Position numbers and translations under genes: made by a program. 64,000 nt of DNA from CALAED01 sp036555725 (lineage in GTDB: Bacteria; Actinomycetota; Actinomycetes; Streptosporangiales; Streptosporangiaceae). The stretch spans positions 1-64,000 of the forward strand of contig DATBKU010000040.1 in NCBI GenBank assembly GCA_036555725.1, written 5' to 3'. A model generated the notes under the pieces. It searched no databases. It was not told the origin of the DNA and saw nothing but the letters and a program-made list of their open reading frames with translations. Positions 16,457-24,674 of the stretch are shown here, piece by piece (positions within the stretch are counted from its first letter, which is position 1; every line of letters starts with the position of its first letter).

Positions 16457-17764
16457 ATGACCGAAGCGGCCGCGCCATCTACAGACCCCTCCGAGCCGGT
16501 CACCGCGGAGGCCAAGACACACCGCTCGTTTCCCCGCTCATCGCCGTACTGGCCGGTGATCAGTCACCCACAGCTCCGGCGCCTCCTGCCCGGCATGGCG
16601 GTCTCCGCGCTCGGCGACGGCATGGCCGTGGTCGCGATCAGCTGGCTGGCCCTGCAACTCGCGCCCGAGCGCAGTCGGGCGACCTGGGTCGCCCTCGCGG
16701 TCGCCGCATACTCCCTTCCGGCGACATTGGGTGCCGTGATCTTTGGGCGTCTCCTGGCCGGACGCGGCAGCGCGCAGCTGGTGTACTGGGACGCCGCCCT
16801 CCGCGGGGTCACGCTCGCGCTTATCCCGCCGGCGCACCTCTTCGGCCTGCTCAGCCCGCCGCTGTACGTGACACTGCTCGCCGCGTCGTCGCTGCTGCAC
16901 TCGTGGGGCGTCGCCGGGCGGTTCACACTCATCGCGGAGGTGCTCCCGGAGCGGCATCACCTGCCCGCCAACGCCATCCTCACGATCTTCACGGAAGCGT
17001 CCACCATCATCGGCCCACCCCTCGCCGGACTCATCATCGGCTGGCGCGGCGCCTCAGTGGTGATTGCGCTCGACGCGGCCAGCTTCCTGGTCCTCGCGGC
17101 CACCTACATCCACGCCCTCCGAGCCGGCGTCGTAGATGGGCCTGCCCGCGCCCCACGCAACCGTGCCGCGGGCATGCGCTTCATCGCGCGCGACCGGACG
17201 CTGCTCGGCCTGATGGCGTTGACATTCGCGTTCTTCATATTCTTCGGCCCGGCGTACGTCGCGCTGCCGATCCACGTCGCCAACCAGCCGCACGGCTCGG
17301 CGGCCCTGCTCGGCCTCTACTACACGGTGTTCGCCGTCGGCTCGCTGCTCGGCGCGGTCGCCAGCGGTTACGCCGGCCGGCTGTCGCTGTGGCCGACCAC
17401 CATCGCCATCGTCCTCGGCTTCGGCCTGACGCTGCTGCCGATCGGACTGGGTGCGCCGACACCGGTTTCCCTTGCCGCGTTCGCCGTCGGCGGGTTCGTC
17501 TGGGCGCCCTACATGTCCACCAGCCGTGCGTTGTTCCAACGCCGAGCCAACCCCGAGACGCTCCCCAGCGCGCTCGCGGCCAACAACGCCGTGATCGTCG
17601 CGTCAATCCCGCTCGGCACGATGCTCGGCGGTCCACTGGTCGCCCTGGTCGGCGCCCAGCGCACCCTGACCGCCTGCGCTCTCGCCATCATCACGCTAGG
17701 CCTGACCGCGGCCGCGCTCCGCATGCTGACCAAGCGCGGAGGCGCCGTCTGGTTCAAACATTAA
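16457..17764 (+). CDS. MFS efflux transporter (EntS/MFS_3-like)
   Basis: A 435-aa major facilitator with about 12 transmembrane helices, a cytoplasmic N-terminus of about 40 residues and the central loop near residue 215. The motif RLLPGMAVSALGDGMAVVAISW at the first helix and GPPLAGLIIGWRGASVVIALDAASFLVLA are typical of the EntS-like exporters of siderophores and macrolides. The ATG at 16457 lies 8 bases after the sulfotransferase stop; a closer ATG at 16452 is followed at once by a stop. As the last gene of the operon it probably exports the final product and may give self-resistance. Confidence 0.88.
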   Translation: MTEAAAPSTDPSEPVTAEAKTHRSFPRSSPYWPVISHPQLRRLLPGMAVSALGDGMAVVAISWLALQLAPERSRATWVALAVAAYSLPATLGAVIFGRLLAGRGSAQLVYWDAALRGVTLALIPPAHLFGLLSPPLYVTLLAASSLLHSWGVAGRFTLIAEVLPERHHLPANAILTIFTEASTIIGPPLAGLIIGWRGASVVIALDAASFLVLAATYIHALRAGVVDGPARAPRNRAAGMRFIARDRTLLGLMALTFAFFIFFGPAYVALPIHVANQPHGSAALLGLYYTVFAVGSLLGAVASGYAGRLSLWPTTIAIVLGFGLTLLPIGLGAPTPVSLAAFAVGGFVWAPYMSTSRALFQRRANPETLPSALAANNAVIVASIPLGTMLGGPLVALVGAQRTLTACALAIITLGLTAAALRMLTKRGGAVWFKH

Positions 17765-17899
17765 CCCTGACTCACGCACGATGATCCTCCCGTCCAGGGT
17801 CGCGCGCGTGATCCATCGAGCCGCTACCGCCACCGACCACGTGCTCGCTTGCCCCGCATCCCCTTCCCAACGCTGGGCCGACCCAGCAGGCTTAGCTCC

Positions 17900-18841
17900 A
17901 TGGACGACGAAGTCCTGCGGTGCAGGGACTTGCGGAAGACATTCGGCGAGCTCGTTGCCGTGGACGGAGTGGGCTTCACCATCGCGGAGGGCGAGACGTA
18001 CGGGCTGCTCGGGCCCAACGGAGCCGGGAAGACGACGACGATCTCGATGATTGCCGGCATCCTGGAGCGGGACGACGGCGAGGTGCTCGTTGACGGGCGG
18101 CCCCTCGGCGCCACCAGTGTCCAGGCCAAGGCGGGGATCGGGTACGTGCCGCAGGAGCTGGCCGTGTACCCGGACCTGACCGGCCTGGAGAACCTGCGGT
18201 TCTTCGCCCGGCTGTACGGAATCTCCCGCGCCGAAGTGCGCAAGCGTGCAGCCGAGGTGCTGGAGATCATCGGGCTGACCGACCGCGCCGGCGACCAGGT
18301 CAAGGCGTACTCGGGCGGTATGAAGCGGCGCCTCAACATCGGCATCGGCCTGCTGCACCGCCCGCGGCTGCTGATCTTGGACGAGCCGACCGCGGGCGTC
18401 GACCCGCAGAGCCGCAACGCCATCCTGGAGAACGTCGAGCGACTGGCCGGCGAAGGTCTCGCGGTCCTCTACACCACTCATTACATGGAAGAGGCCGAGC
18501 GGCTGTGCGACCGCGTGGGCATCATCGACCTCGGCAAGCTGCGCGCCGAGGGCACCCGCAGGGAGCTCATCGGTCTGGTCGGTGAGCGTGACCGGGTGAC
18601 GCTGACGGCCGAGGGCAACCTCGTCCAGGCCGCGCGGGCGGCGAGCGCGCTGGACGGCGTACGCCAGGCCGACACGGTCGACTCCCGGATCGACCTGGTC
18701 GTGGACGACGCCAAGGACGCGCTGCCGCGGATCTTCGACGCCGTCGTCGGCACCGGCGCGGCCGTACGGTCGGTCGAGGTCTCCGAGCCCGATCTGGAGT
18801 CGGTGTTCTTGCACCTCACCGGCAAGGCGCTGCGGGACTGA
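17900..18841 (+). CDS. ABC-2 type transporter ATP-binding protein (DrrA-like)
   Basis: ATPase subunit of 313 aa. Walker A GPNGAGKT (38-45), Q-loop in YVPQELAVYP, signature YSGGMKRR (137-144), Walker B LLILDEP (157-162) and the H-loop in YTTHYMEEAERL are all present, followed by a C-terminal regulatory extension. It is followed by two ABC-2 permeases and probably powers drug, lipid or product export. It lies 135 bases behind the MFS gene, so it may or may not share the upstream operon promoter. Confidence 0.93.
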   Translation: MDDEVLRCRDLRKTFGELVAVDGVGFTIAEGETYGLLGPNGAGKTTTISMIAGILERDDGEVLVDGRPLGATSVQAKAGIGYVPQELAVYPDLTGLENLRFFARLYGISRAEVRKRAAEVLEIIGLTDRAGDQVKAYSGGMKRRLNIGIGLLHRPRLLILDEPTAGVDPQSRNAILENVERLAGEGLAVLYTTHYMEEAERLCDRVGIIDLGKLRAEGTRRELIGLVGERDRVTLTAEGNLVQAARAASALDGVRQADTVDSRIDLVVDDAKDALPRIFDAVVGTGAAVRSVEVSEPDLESVFLHLTGKALRD

Positions 18842-18846
18842 CGGAT

Positions 18847-20019
18847 ATGGGCACCGTTCTCCTCATCGCGGGCAAAGACCTGCGCCAGCGGTTGCGTGAC
18901 CGCTCGCTGCTCATGATGGCGCTGGCGTTGCCGTTCGCCCTGTCGTTCATTTTCAACCTCGTATTCGGCGGGGTCGACGACGGAGAAATAGCCCGGTATG
19001 CGGTGGCGGACGAGGACCACGGCGCGGCCGCGACACATTTCGTCGACGATGTGCTGCGCCCGATCGAGCGGCAAGGCGTCATCGCGCTCCGTACCGTCCC
19101 GTCGGCCGCCGAGGGACGGCGGCTGGCCGACCGCGGGGACGTAGCGGCCGTCTTCGTCATCCCGGCCGGTTTCACCGCCGCGGCCCAGGCGGGACGTCCC
19201 GCCACGCTGCGCGTGGTCGGCAATGTCGACTCACCCGTACGCGTGCAGGTGGCCCGGTCGATCGCGGAGTCGTACACGGCGCAGCTCAATTCCGTACAGC
19301 TGTCGGTTGTCGTGGCGGCGCGCGGCGCCCCGGCGAACCCGGAGCAGGCGGCGGCGCTCGCCCGCCAGGCGGCGGCGGTGCCCGCGCCGGTCGCGGTCGC
19401 CGACTCCTCTGCCACGCGCCGAGAGCTCGACACCAAGACCTACTATGCGGCCGGGATGGCCGTGTTCTTCCTCTTCTTCACCGTGCAGTTCGGGGTGAAC
19501 AGCCTGCTCGACGAGCGTCGCGACGGGACCATGGCCAGGCTGCTGGCCGCCCCGATCCCACGCTCGGCGATCCTTTGGGGCAAGCTGACGGCCAGCTTCG
19601 TCGTCGGCGTGGTCAGTATGTTCGTGCTGATCGCGGCCACGCAGCTGCTTCTCGGCGCGCGCTGGGGCAACCTCGCCGGGGTGGCGCTGCTGGTGGTGGC
19701 CGGCGTGCTGGCGGCCACCGGGGTGATGGCGCTGGTCGCGACGCTGGCCAAGACCGCCGAGCAGTCGGGCAACTGGCAGGCCATCATCGCGATCGTGCTC
19801 GGCATGCTCGGCGGCGTGTTCTTCCCCATCTCCCAGGCCACCGGGGTCGGCTGGCTCAGCTACGCCACTCCGCATCGCTGGTTCATGCAGGGGCTCGCCG
19901 ATCTGTCCGGTGGCGGCGGGATCGGCATCGTGCTGCCCGCGGCCGGCGCCATGGCGGCGTTCGCCGCCGTCACCGGCGGGATCGCCCTGCTGCGCATTGG
20001 AAGGATGGTACGGCCGTGA
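18847..20019 (+). CDS. ABC-2 transporter permease
   Basis: A 390-aa membrane subunit. One N-terminal helix (ALALPFALSFIFNLVFGG) is followed by a large extracytoplasmic domain (about residues 40-200) and five C-terminal helices beginning AAGMAVFFLFFTVQF, with the conserved ERRDGTMARLLAAPI cytoplasmic loop. This is the standard ABC-2 exporter layout. It starts 5 bases after the ATPase stop and its own stop overlaps the GTG of the next permease, giving tight coupling. Confidence 0.9.
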   Translation: MGTVLLIAGKDLRQRLRDRSLLMMALALPFALSFIFNLVFGGVDDGEIARYAVADEDHGAAATHFVDDVLRPIERQGVIALRTVPSAAEGRRLADRGDVAAVFVIPAGFTAAAQAGRPATLRVVGNVDSPVRVQVARSIAESYTAQLNSVQLSVVVAARGAPANPEQAAALARQAAAVPAPVAVADSSATRRELDTKTYYAAGMAVFFLFFTVQFGVNSLLDERRDGTMARLLAAPIPRSAILWGKLTASFVVGVVSMFVLIAATQLLLGARWGNLAGVALLVVAGVLAATGVMALVATLAKTAEQSGNWQAIIAIVLGMLGGVFFPISQATGVGWLSYATPHRWFMQGLADLSGGGGIGIVLPAAGAMAAFAAVTGGIALLRIGRMVRP

Positions 20020-21173
20020 AGGCGTTGTTCATCGCCGGGGTGAACCTGCGACGGCTGCTGCGCGACCGGTCCAACATCTTCTTCGTCCTCATCTTCCCGA
20101 TGGCGCTGATCCTGGTGCTCGGCGTGGTCTTCGGCGGCCAGTTCGAGCCGCGCCTGGGCATCGTGGAATCCGGCCGGGGCCCGCTCGCCGAACGCCTGGT
20201 CACCGCGTTGGACGGCCGGTCTCGGCTCAGCGTTGTGGTGGTGGGCGACGAGACCGGCCTGCGCCGCGCGGTGGAGCGCGGCCAACTGCAGGGCGGGCTG
20301 GTGATCCCGGCGAGCTATGACCAGACGCTGCGCTCTGGCGGCACCGCCACGCTCCGCTTCCTCGCCCGCCCCGACCAAATGGGCCAGCAGGTGAACGTCG
20401 CGGTCCGCTCCGTGGTCACCCAGCAAGTGGCGGCGCTGCGGGCGGCCAGGTTCGCGCAGCGGCACAGCGGAGTGCCGTTCGATGCCGGGCTGGCCACAGC
20501 GGACATCGCCGCCCCGCAGGTGCCGCAGCTGTCCGTGACGGTGACGACGACCGGGAAGGCGGTGTTCCCGGACACCCTCGGGCGCTTCGACATCGGCGCC
20601 AGCTCGCAGCTGCTGCTTTTCGTGTTCTTGACCTCGCTCACCGGCTCGGTCGCGCTCATCGAGACGCGCCGGCTCGGTGTGTCCCGCCGGATGCTCGCCA
20701 CCCCGACCGCAGTCCGGACGATCCTGGCCGGGGAAGCGCTCGGCAGGCTCGGGGTCGCACTGATCCAAGGGCTGCTCATCATGCTCGGGTCCGCGCTCAT
20801 CTTCGGGGTCAACTGGGGCGACCCGGTCGGCGCCGGCGCGCTGCTCCTCGCGTTCGCGTTGGTCGGCAGCGGCGCCGGGATGCTGATGGGCTCGATCTTC
20901 TCTACCGAGCAACAGGCGGGCGCGGTCGGCGTGCTGCTGGGGCTCGGTCTCGCCGCGCTCGGCGGATCTATGCTGCCCCTCGAGCTGTTCTCCGGCACCA
21001 TGCGCGCGGTCGCACACGCTACGCCGCACGCCTGGGCCAACGAGGGTTTCGCCAAGCTGGTACGGCAGGGCGGCGGCATCGTCGACATTCTGCCCGACCT
21101 CGGCGTGCTCATCGGCTACGCGGCCGTCCTGTTCGTGCTCGGCACATGGCGGCTGCGGCGGGCCCTCACCTAG
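20016..21173 (+). CDS. ABC-2 transporter permease, second subunit
   Basis: A 385-aa paralogue of the preceding permease with the same plan: first helix FFVLIFPMALILVLGVVFGG, a loop domain, then five helices from LLLFVFLTSLTGSVALI and the ETRRLGVSRRMLATPT loop. The GTG start overlaps the upstream TGA as GTGA and is preceded by GGAAGGATGG. With the other permease it probably forms a heterodimeric exporter driven by the ATPase at 17900. Confidence 0.9.
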   Translation: MKALFIAGVNLRRLLRDRSNIFFVLIFPMALILVLGVVFGGQFEPRLGIVESGRGPLAERLVTALDGRSRLSVVVVGDETGLRRAVERGQLQGGLVIPASYDQTLRSGGTATLRFLARPDQMGQQVNVAVRSVVTQQVAALRAARFAQRHSGVPFDAGLATADIAAPQVPQLSVTVTTTGKAVFPDTLGRFDIGASSQLLLFVFLTSLTGSVALIETRRLGVSRRMLATPTAVRTILAGEALGRLGVALIQGLLIMLGSALIFGVNWGDPVGAGALLLAFALVGSGAGMLMGSIFSTEQQAGAVGVLLGLGLAALGGSMLPLELFSGTMRAVAHATPHAWANEGFAKLVRQGGGIVDILPDLGVLIGYAAVLFVLGTWRLRRALT

Positions 21174-21325
21174 CGATCCAGGTCCCCAGCCGGACCCCCC
21201 TTCTCCCGCGTCTCCGAGGCGTGGATCACCGCCCCCGACGGCGGCCCTCGGGTGGTCGTCGTGCCCACAACCTGATCGCTGATCGGGAACGGCCTGCCGT
21301 TATATCCATACACTTAAATTTAGTC

Positions 21326-21374
21326 TTGACATAAGGCATGAACGAGATCAGTGTACGCCTCCAGAGAGCGCTCT
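21326..21374 (+). promoter_or_regulatory. promoter -35 box with LacI/CebR-like palindrome
   Basis: TTGACA at 21326-21331 is a good -35 box; a weak -10 would lie near 21349-21354. The palindrome AGAGCGCTCT (21365-21374) follows just downstream of the expected transcription start. Palindromes centred on GCGC with flanking GA/TC are bound by LacI-family sugar regulators such as CebR in actinomycetes. The position suits a repressor of the GH16 gene that starts at 21409. Confidence 0.6.
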
Positions 21375-21408
21375 ACGAGAAGCGCCCACCCCGCCTCTGG
21401 AGTTCTTC

Positions 21409-23157
21409 ATGTCCGCAGCACCAGCACCCGCAGGTCGTTCATCGGGCTCGCGCAGACGCCGGTCGATCCTCGCCGTGATGGCACTGCTCGGCGCCTGTCT
21501 GAGCGCCGCCGTGACCGCGGCCGAGGTCGGTGTCCCCACGGCGAGCGCCGCGACCGTGCCCCCGCCTCCGGCCGGCTGGACCACCGTGTTCAGCGACGAT
21601 TTCGACGGGGCCGCCAATTCGCCGCCGTCGTCGGCGAACTGGTTCTACGACATCGGTACCGGATTCGGCACCGGCGAGATCGAGCAGACCACCAGTTCCA
21701 CCGCCAACTCCTACCTCGACGGCAGCGGCAACCTGGTGCTCAAGGCCATCAAGAACGGCAGCACCTGGACCTCGGCGCGGCTGGAGAGCACGCGCGGGGA
21801 CTTCCAGGCTGCGCCCGGCGGCAAGATGGAGATGACGGCGTCGATCAGGCAGCCGAATCCGGCTAGCGGTCTGGGGTACTGGCCGGCGTTCTGGGCGCTG
21901 GGCTCGCCGATGCGCGCGGGCGGCGGCTGGCCCGCCTCGGGTGAGATCGACATGATGGAGGACGTCAACGGCCTGAACCAGGCGTCGCAGACCCTGCACA
22001 CCGCGGCCAACAGCCCCGGGCACGGGCTTATCGCGTGTCCCGACACCTCCTCGACCTGCCAGACCGGTTACCACACCTACTCGGTCATCATCGACCGCAC
22101 CAACACCAGCTCCGAAACCCTGCAGTTCCTCATGGACGGCAGGGTGGAGAGCACCATCACCCAGGCATCGGTCGGCACGAGCGCCTGGCAGCAGGCCATC
22201 GACCACGGGTTCTTCATCATCTGGGACCTGGCGATAGGCGGTAACTACCCCAACGGGATCTGCAACTGCAGCACGCCGACCTCCGCCACCACCTCGGGCG
22301 CCTCGATGAGCGTGGACTACGTGGCCGTGTACGAGCAGGGCGGCAACTCCACGCCCACCGCCAGGGCCACCGCGACGGGCCGGGTCACCGGCATCAACGG
22401 CCTGTGCCTGACCAATCGGAATTCGCTGAACACCGAGGGCAACCCGATCGGCGTCAGCGCCTGCAATGGTGCCTCCGGCCAGACCTGGGCGACCTACAGC
22501 GACGACACCCTGCGCGTCCAGGGCGGCTGTCTCGACGTGGTCGCCGCGGGGACCACCAGCGGCACCAACGTCGACTGGTACGCCTGTAACGGCACCAACG
22601 CCCAGGTCTGGCAACGTCAGGCCAATGGACAACTGGTCAATCCGCACTCCGGCCTGTGCCTGAGCGATCCGGGCGGCAACACCGGCGCCCGGCTCGTCAT
22701 CGAAACCTGCACCGGATCCCCGCAACAGCAATGGTCCCTGCCCTCCGGCAGCGGCGGTGGTACGTGCTCGACGACCAACCTCGCCATGGGCAAGACCGCC
22801 ACCGTGTCTTCGCAGGAGTCCGGCGCCTTCCCCGCGGCCAACGCGGTCGACGGCAACACCGGCACCCGCTGGTCGTCGGCCTTCAGTGACCCGCAGTGGC
22901 TCCAAGTCGACCTGGGCGGCACCCACTCCGTCTGCGGAGTGGCGCTCAACTGGGAGACCGCGTACGGAAGGGCCTTCCAGATCCAGGTCTCGAATGACGC
23001 GAGCAACTGGACCACCCTCTACTCCACCACGACCGGAACCGGCGGCTCGCAAAGCCTCACCGTCACCGGCTCAGGCCGATACCTGCGGATGTACGGAACC
23101 GCGCGAGCCACCCAGTGGGGCTACTCGCTCTGGGAGCTCCAGGTCCACGGCACCTGA
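21409..23157 (+). CDS. secreted GH16 endo-beta-1,3-glucanase with CBM13 and F5/8-type domains
   Basis: A 582-aa secreted glycoside hydrolase. The signal peptide (about 1-48, cleavage near ASA) precedes a GH16 domain (about 55-315) with the catalytic motif GEIDMMED: nucleophile Glu179, Asp181 and acid/base Glu184. The WPAFWALG and TLHTAANSPGH blocks indicate a laminarinase-type enzyme. A ricin-type beta-trefoil (CBM13, about 325-445) follows, with QTW/QVW/QQW repeats, then a coagulation-factor 5/8 type C domain (CBM32-like, about 455-580) starting NLAMGKTATVSSQE. It hydrolyses beta-1,3-glucan outside the cell. Control by the palindrome at 21365-21374 is inferred. Confidence 0.93.
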   Translation: MSAAPAPAGRSSGSRRRRSILAVMALLGACLSAAVTAAEVGVPTASAATVPPPPAGWTTVFSDDFDGAANSPPSSANWFYDIGTGFGTGEIEQTTSSTANSYLDGSGNLVLKAIKNGSTWTSARLESTRGDFQAAPGGKMEMTASIRQPNPASGLGYWPAFWALGSPMRAGGGWPASGEIDMMEDVNGLNQASQTLHTAANSPGHGLIACPDTSSTCQTGYHTYSVIIDRTNTSSETLQFLMDGRVESTITQASVGTSAWQQAIDHGFFIIWDLAIGGNYPNGICNCSTPTSATTSGASMSVDYVAVYEQGGNSTPTARATATGRVTGINGLCLTNRNSLNTEGNPIGVSACNGASGQTWATYSDDTLRVQGGCLDVVAAGTTSGTNVDWYACNGTNAQVWQRQANGQLVNPHSGLCLSDPGGNTGARLVIETCTGSPQQQWSLPSGSGGGTCSTTNLAMGKTATVSSQESGAFPAANAVDGNTGTRWSSAFSDPQWLQVDLGGTHSVCGVALNWETAYGRAFQIQVSNDASNWTTLYSTTTGTGGSQSLTVTGSGRYLRMYGTARATQWGYSLWELQVHGT

Positions 23158-23197
23158 CCGCGGCCACATTCAGGCGAGGACGACGAGAGCGAACGTA

Positions 23198-23599
23198 TTA
23201 AGGAGTGACGTCGGCGAAGGAGTGGTGCTCATGGGCGACGACCCATCCGCCCCGCTCCTTTCGCAGTCCGATCGTGAGACGTAGCCGGGTTTCCGGACGT
23301 TCGGCAAGGTCCTGCGGAGTTCCGCAGCGCAGCAAGGCGTACGCGTAGGCAACGTCGCTGCCCGCGGTGACGTCGAGGGAGACGATGTCGAAGGAGGCAC
23401 CCCGCGCCTGCCACTCGAAGAAGCCCGGCCACGTCTCGCGGTATGCATCGATGCCGCGGACACCGTCATTCGGCGGTGGCACATCGAACATCACGATGTC
23501 TTCGGAGTGGTCCGCCACGACGGTGTCCATGTCACCCGCATGCACCGCGGCAGCCCACTGCTCAATCAGGGTCCGGATCTGCTGTTCGTCGTCGGTCAT
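23198..23599 (-). CDS. SnoaL-like/DUF4440 (YybH-type) protein
   Basis: A 133-aa cone-shaped NTF2-fold protein. The opening EQQIRTLIEQWAAAVHAGDMDTVVADHSEDIVMFDVPPP and the WGWVVAHEHHS-type ending (here GGWVVAHEHHSFADV) match the YybH/SnoaL-like ketosteroid-isomerase superfamily. Such proteins may be small-molecule isomerases or stress proteins; no catalytic residue set is decisive here. It lies on the minus strand 26 bases after the flavin monooxygenase-like gene and may be cotranscribed with it. Confidence 0.85.
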   Translation of the reverse strand: MTDDEQQIRTLIEQWAAAVHAGDMDTVVADHSEDIVMFDVPPPNDGVRGIDAYRETWPGFFEWQARGASFDIVSLDVTAGSDVAYAYALLRCGTPQDLAERPETRLRLTIGLRKERGGWVVAHEHHSFADVTP

Positions 23600-23625
23600 C
23601 GCTCAACTCGCTTCCACTTTCGGCG

Positions 23626-24501
23626 TCACCCCGCTGTGCCGGGGCCGTCCCGGATCACCTGGCGCACCTGATCCACCGATACCGAGTCCCACGGGAACTC
23701 CACCAGCGACCAAGTGGCCCCCGCCGCGGCGTAGGGGGCCGGATCGCCGCCGGGCGGCAGGACGGCGACGATGTCGAATGGCCCGGCGGTGGAGTCGTCG
23801 CCGGTTTTGCCCGCGTCCCGGCGGAGAGTGGTGAGGTCGGCGACGATCTCGGCGAGCTGGTCGGGATGTTCGAGATTGACAGGGATGAAGCCGTCGTGCC
23901 GGGCGGCCCGGCGCAACGGCCTGGGCTTGCCGTACAGTCCCGCCACCCATACCGGCACGCCCGGCCGCTGGACCGGCCGCGGCAGGAATCGCATGCCCTC
24001 GACGGTGTAATGCTCGCCGCGATGGCGCACCGGCTCGCCCGACCAGGCGGCCGTCAGGATCTCGAGGGACTCATCCAGCATCCGCGCTCGCCTTTTGGCG
24101 TCGCGTTCCTCGCCGGTCATCGTGTACTCGTTTCCGAACTCGTCGCTGCCCAGGCCGACTCCGAGCGTCAACCGGCCGGCGCTGAGATGGTCGAGCGTGG
24201 CGGTTTCCCTGGCGACCTTGACCGGCCGGCGGCGCGCGAGAGGCGTCACCATCGGGCCGAGCCGGATGCGCTCGGTTGCGGTGGCGATCGCGGACAGGGT
24301 GATCCACGGGTCTGCCACCTCGACCACCGGTTCCCGCCATCGGACGTGGTCCCACGCGAAGACGCCGTGCCACCCGGCCTGCTCGGCCTCGCCGGCCAAC
24401 CGGGCGACGGTCAGCGGGTCGGCGAGCTCGTCGAACAGTGGCAGGAACAGACCCGAGCGCAGCAGCACGGCTAGCAGGCTACCGCTCAGTCGGCGAGCCA
24501 T
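23626..24501 (-). CDS. LLM-class flavin/F420-dependent oxidoreductase
   Basis: Luciferase-like monooxygenase fold, 291 aa. Family blocks are GLFLPLFDELADPLTVARLAGEAEQAGWHGVFAWDH, ATERIRLGPMVTPLARRRPVKVARETATLDHLSAGRLTLGVGLG, and GVPVWVAG with the arginine-rich LRRAARHDGFIPV. In actinobacteria most such short LLM proteins use F420 or FMN. The ATG at 24501 is given; a GTG at 24468 would match homologues as well. The substrate is unknown. It faces the sulfatase gene divergently. Confidence 0.9.
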   Translation of the reverse strand: MARRLSGSLLAVLLRSGLFLPLFDELADPLTVARLAGEAEQAGWHGVFAWDHVRWREPVVEVADPWITLSAIATATERIRLGPMVTPLARRRPVKVARETATLDHLSAGRLTLGVGLGSDEFGNEYTMTGEERDAKRRARMLDESLEILTAAWSGEPVRHRGEHYTVEGMRFLPRPVQRPGVPVWVAGLYGKPRPLRRAARHDGFIPVNLEHPDQLAEIVADLTTLRRDAGKTGDDSTAGPFDIVAVLPPGGDPAPYAAAGATWSLVEFPWDSVSVDQVRQVIRDGPGTAG

Positions 24502-24674
24502 AGCCCCGGGCGCGCGCCGCGGGGACTGCTTTGGACAGGTAAGTAGTTCGGATCGAGCGGCGCCGCGGCGGATTCCTCGTCTTCTCCCATGCGGTTCCGA
24601 GAGAATCTTCGCGACTTTCCATGACAGCCTGGGCATGGTGACGTTTCGGCAAGCCCCCCACGAAACGGTGCGCG

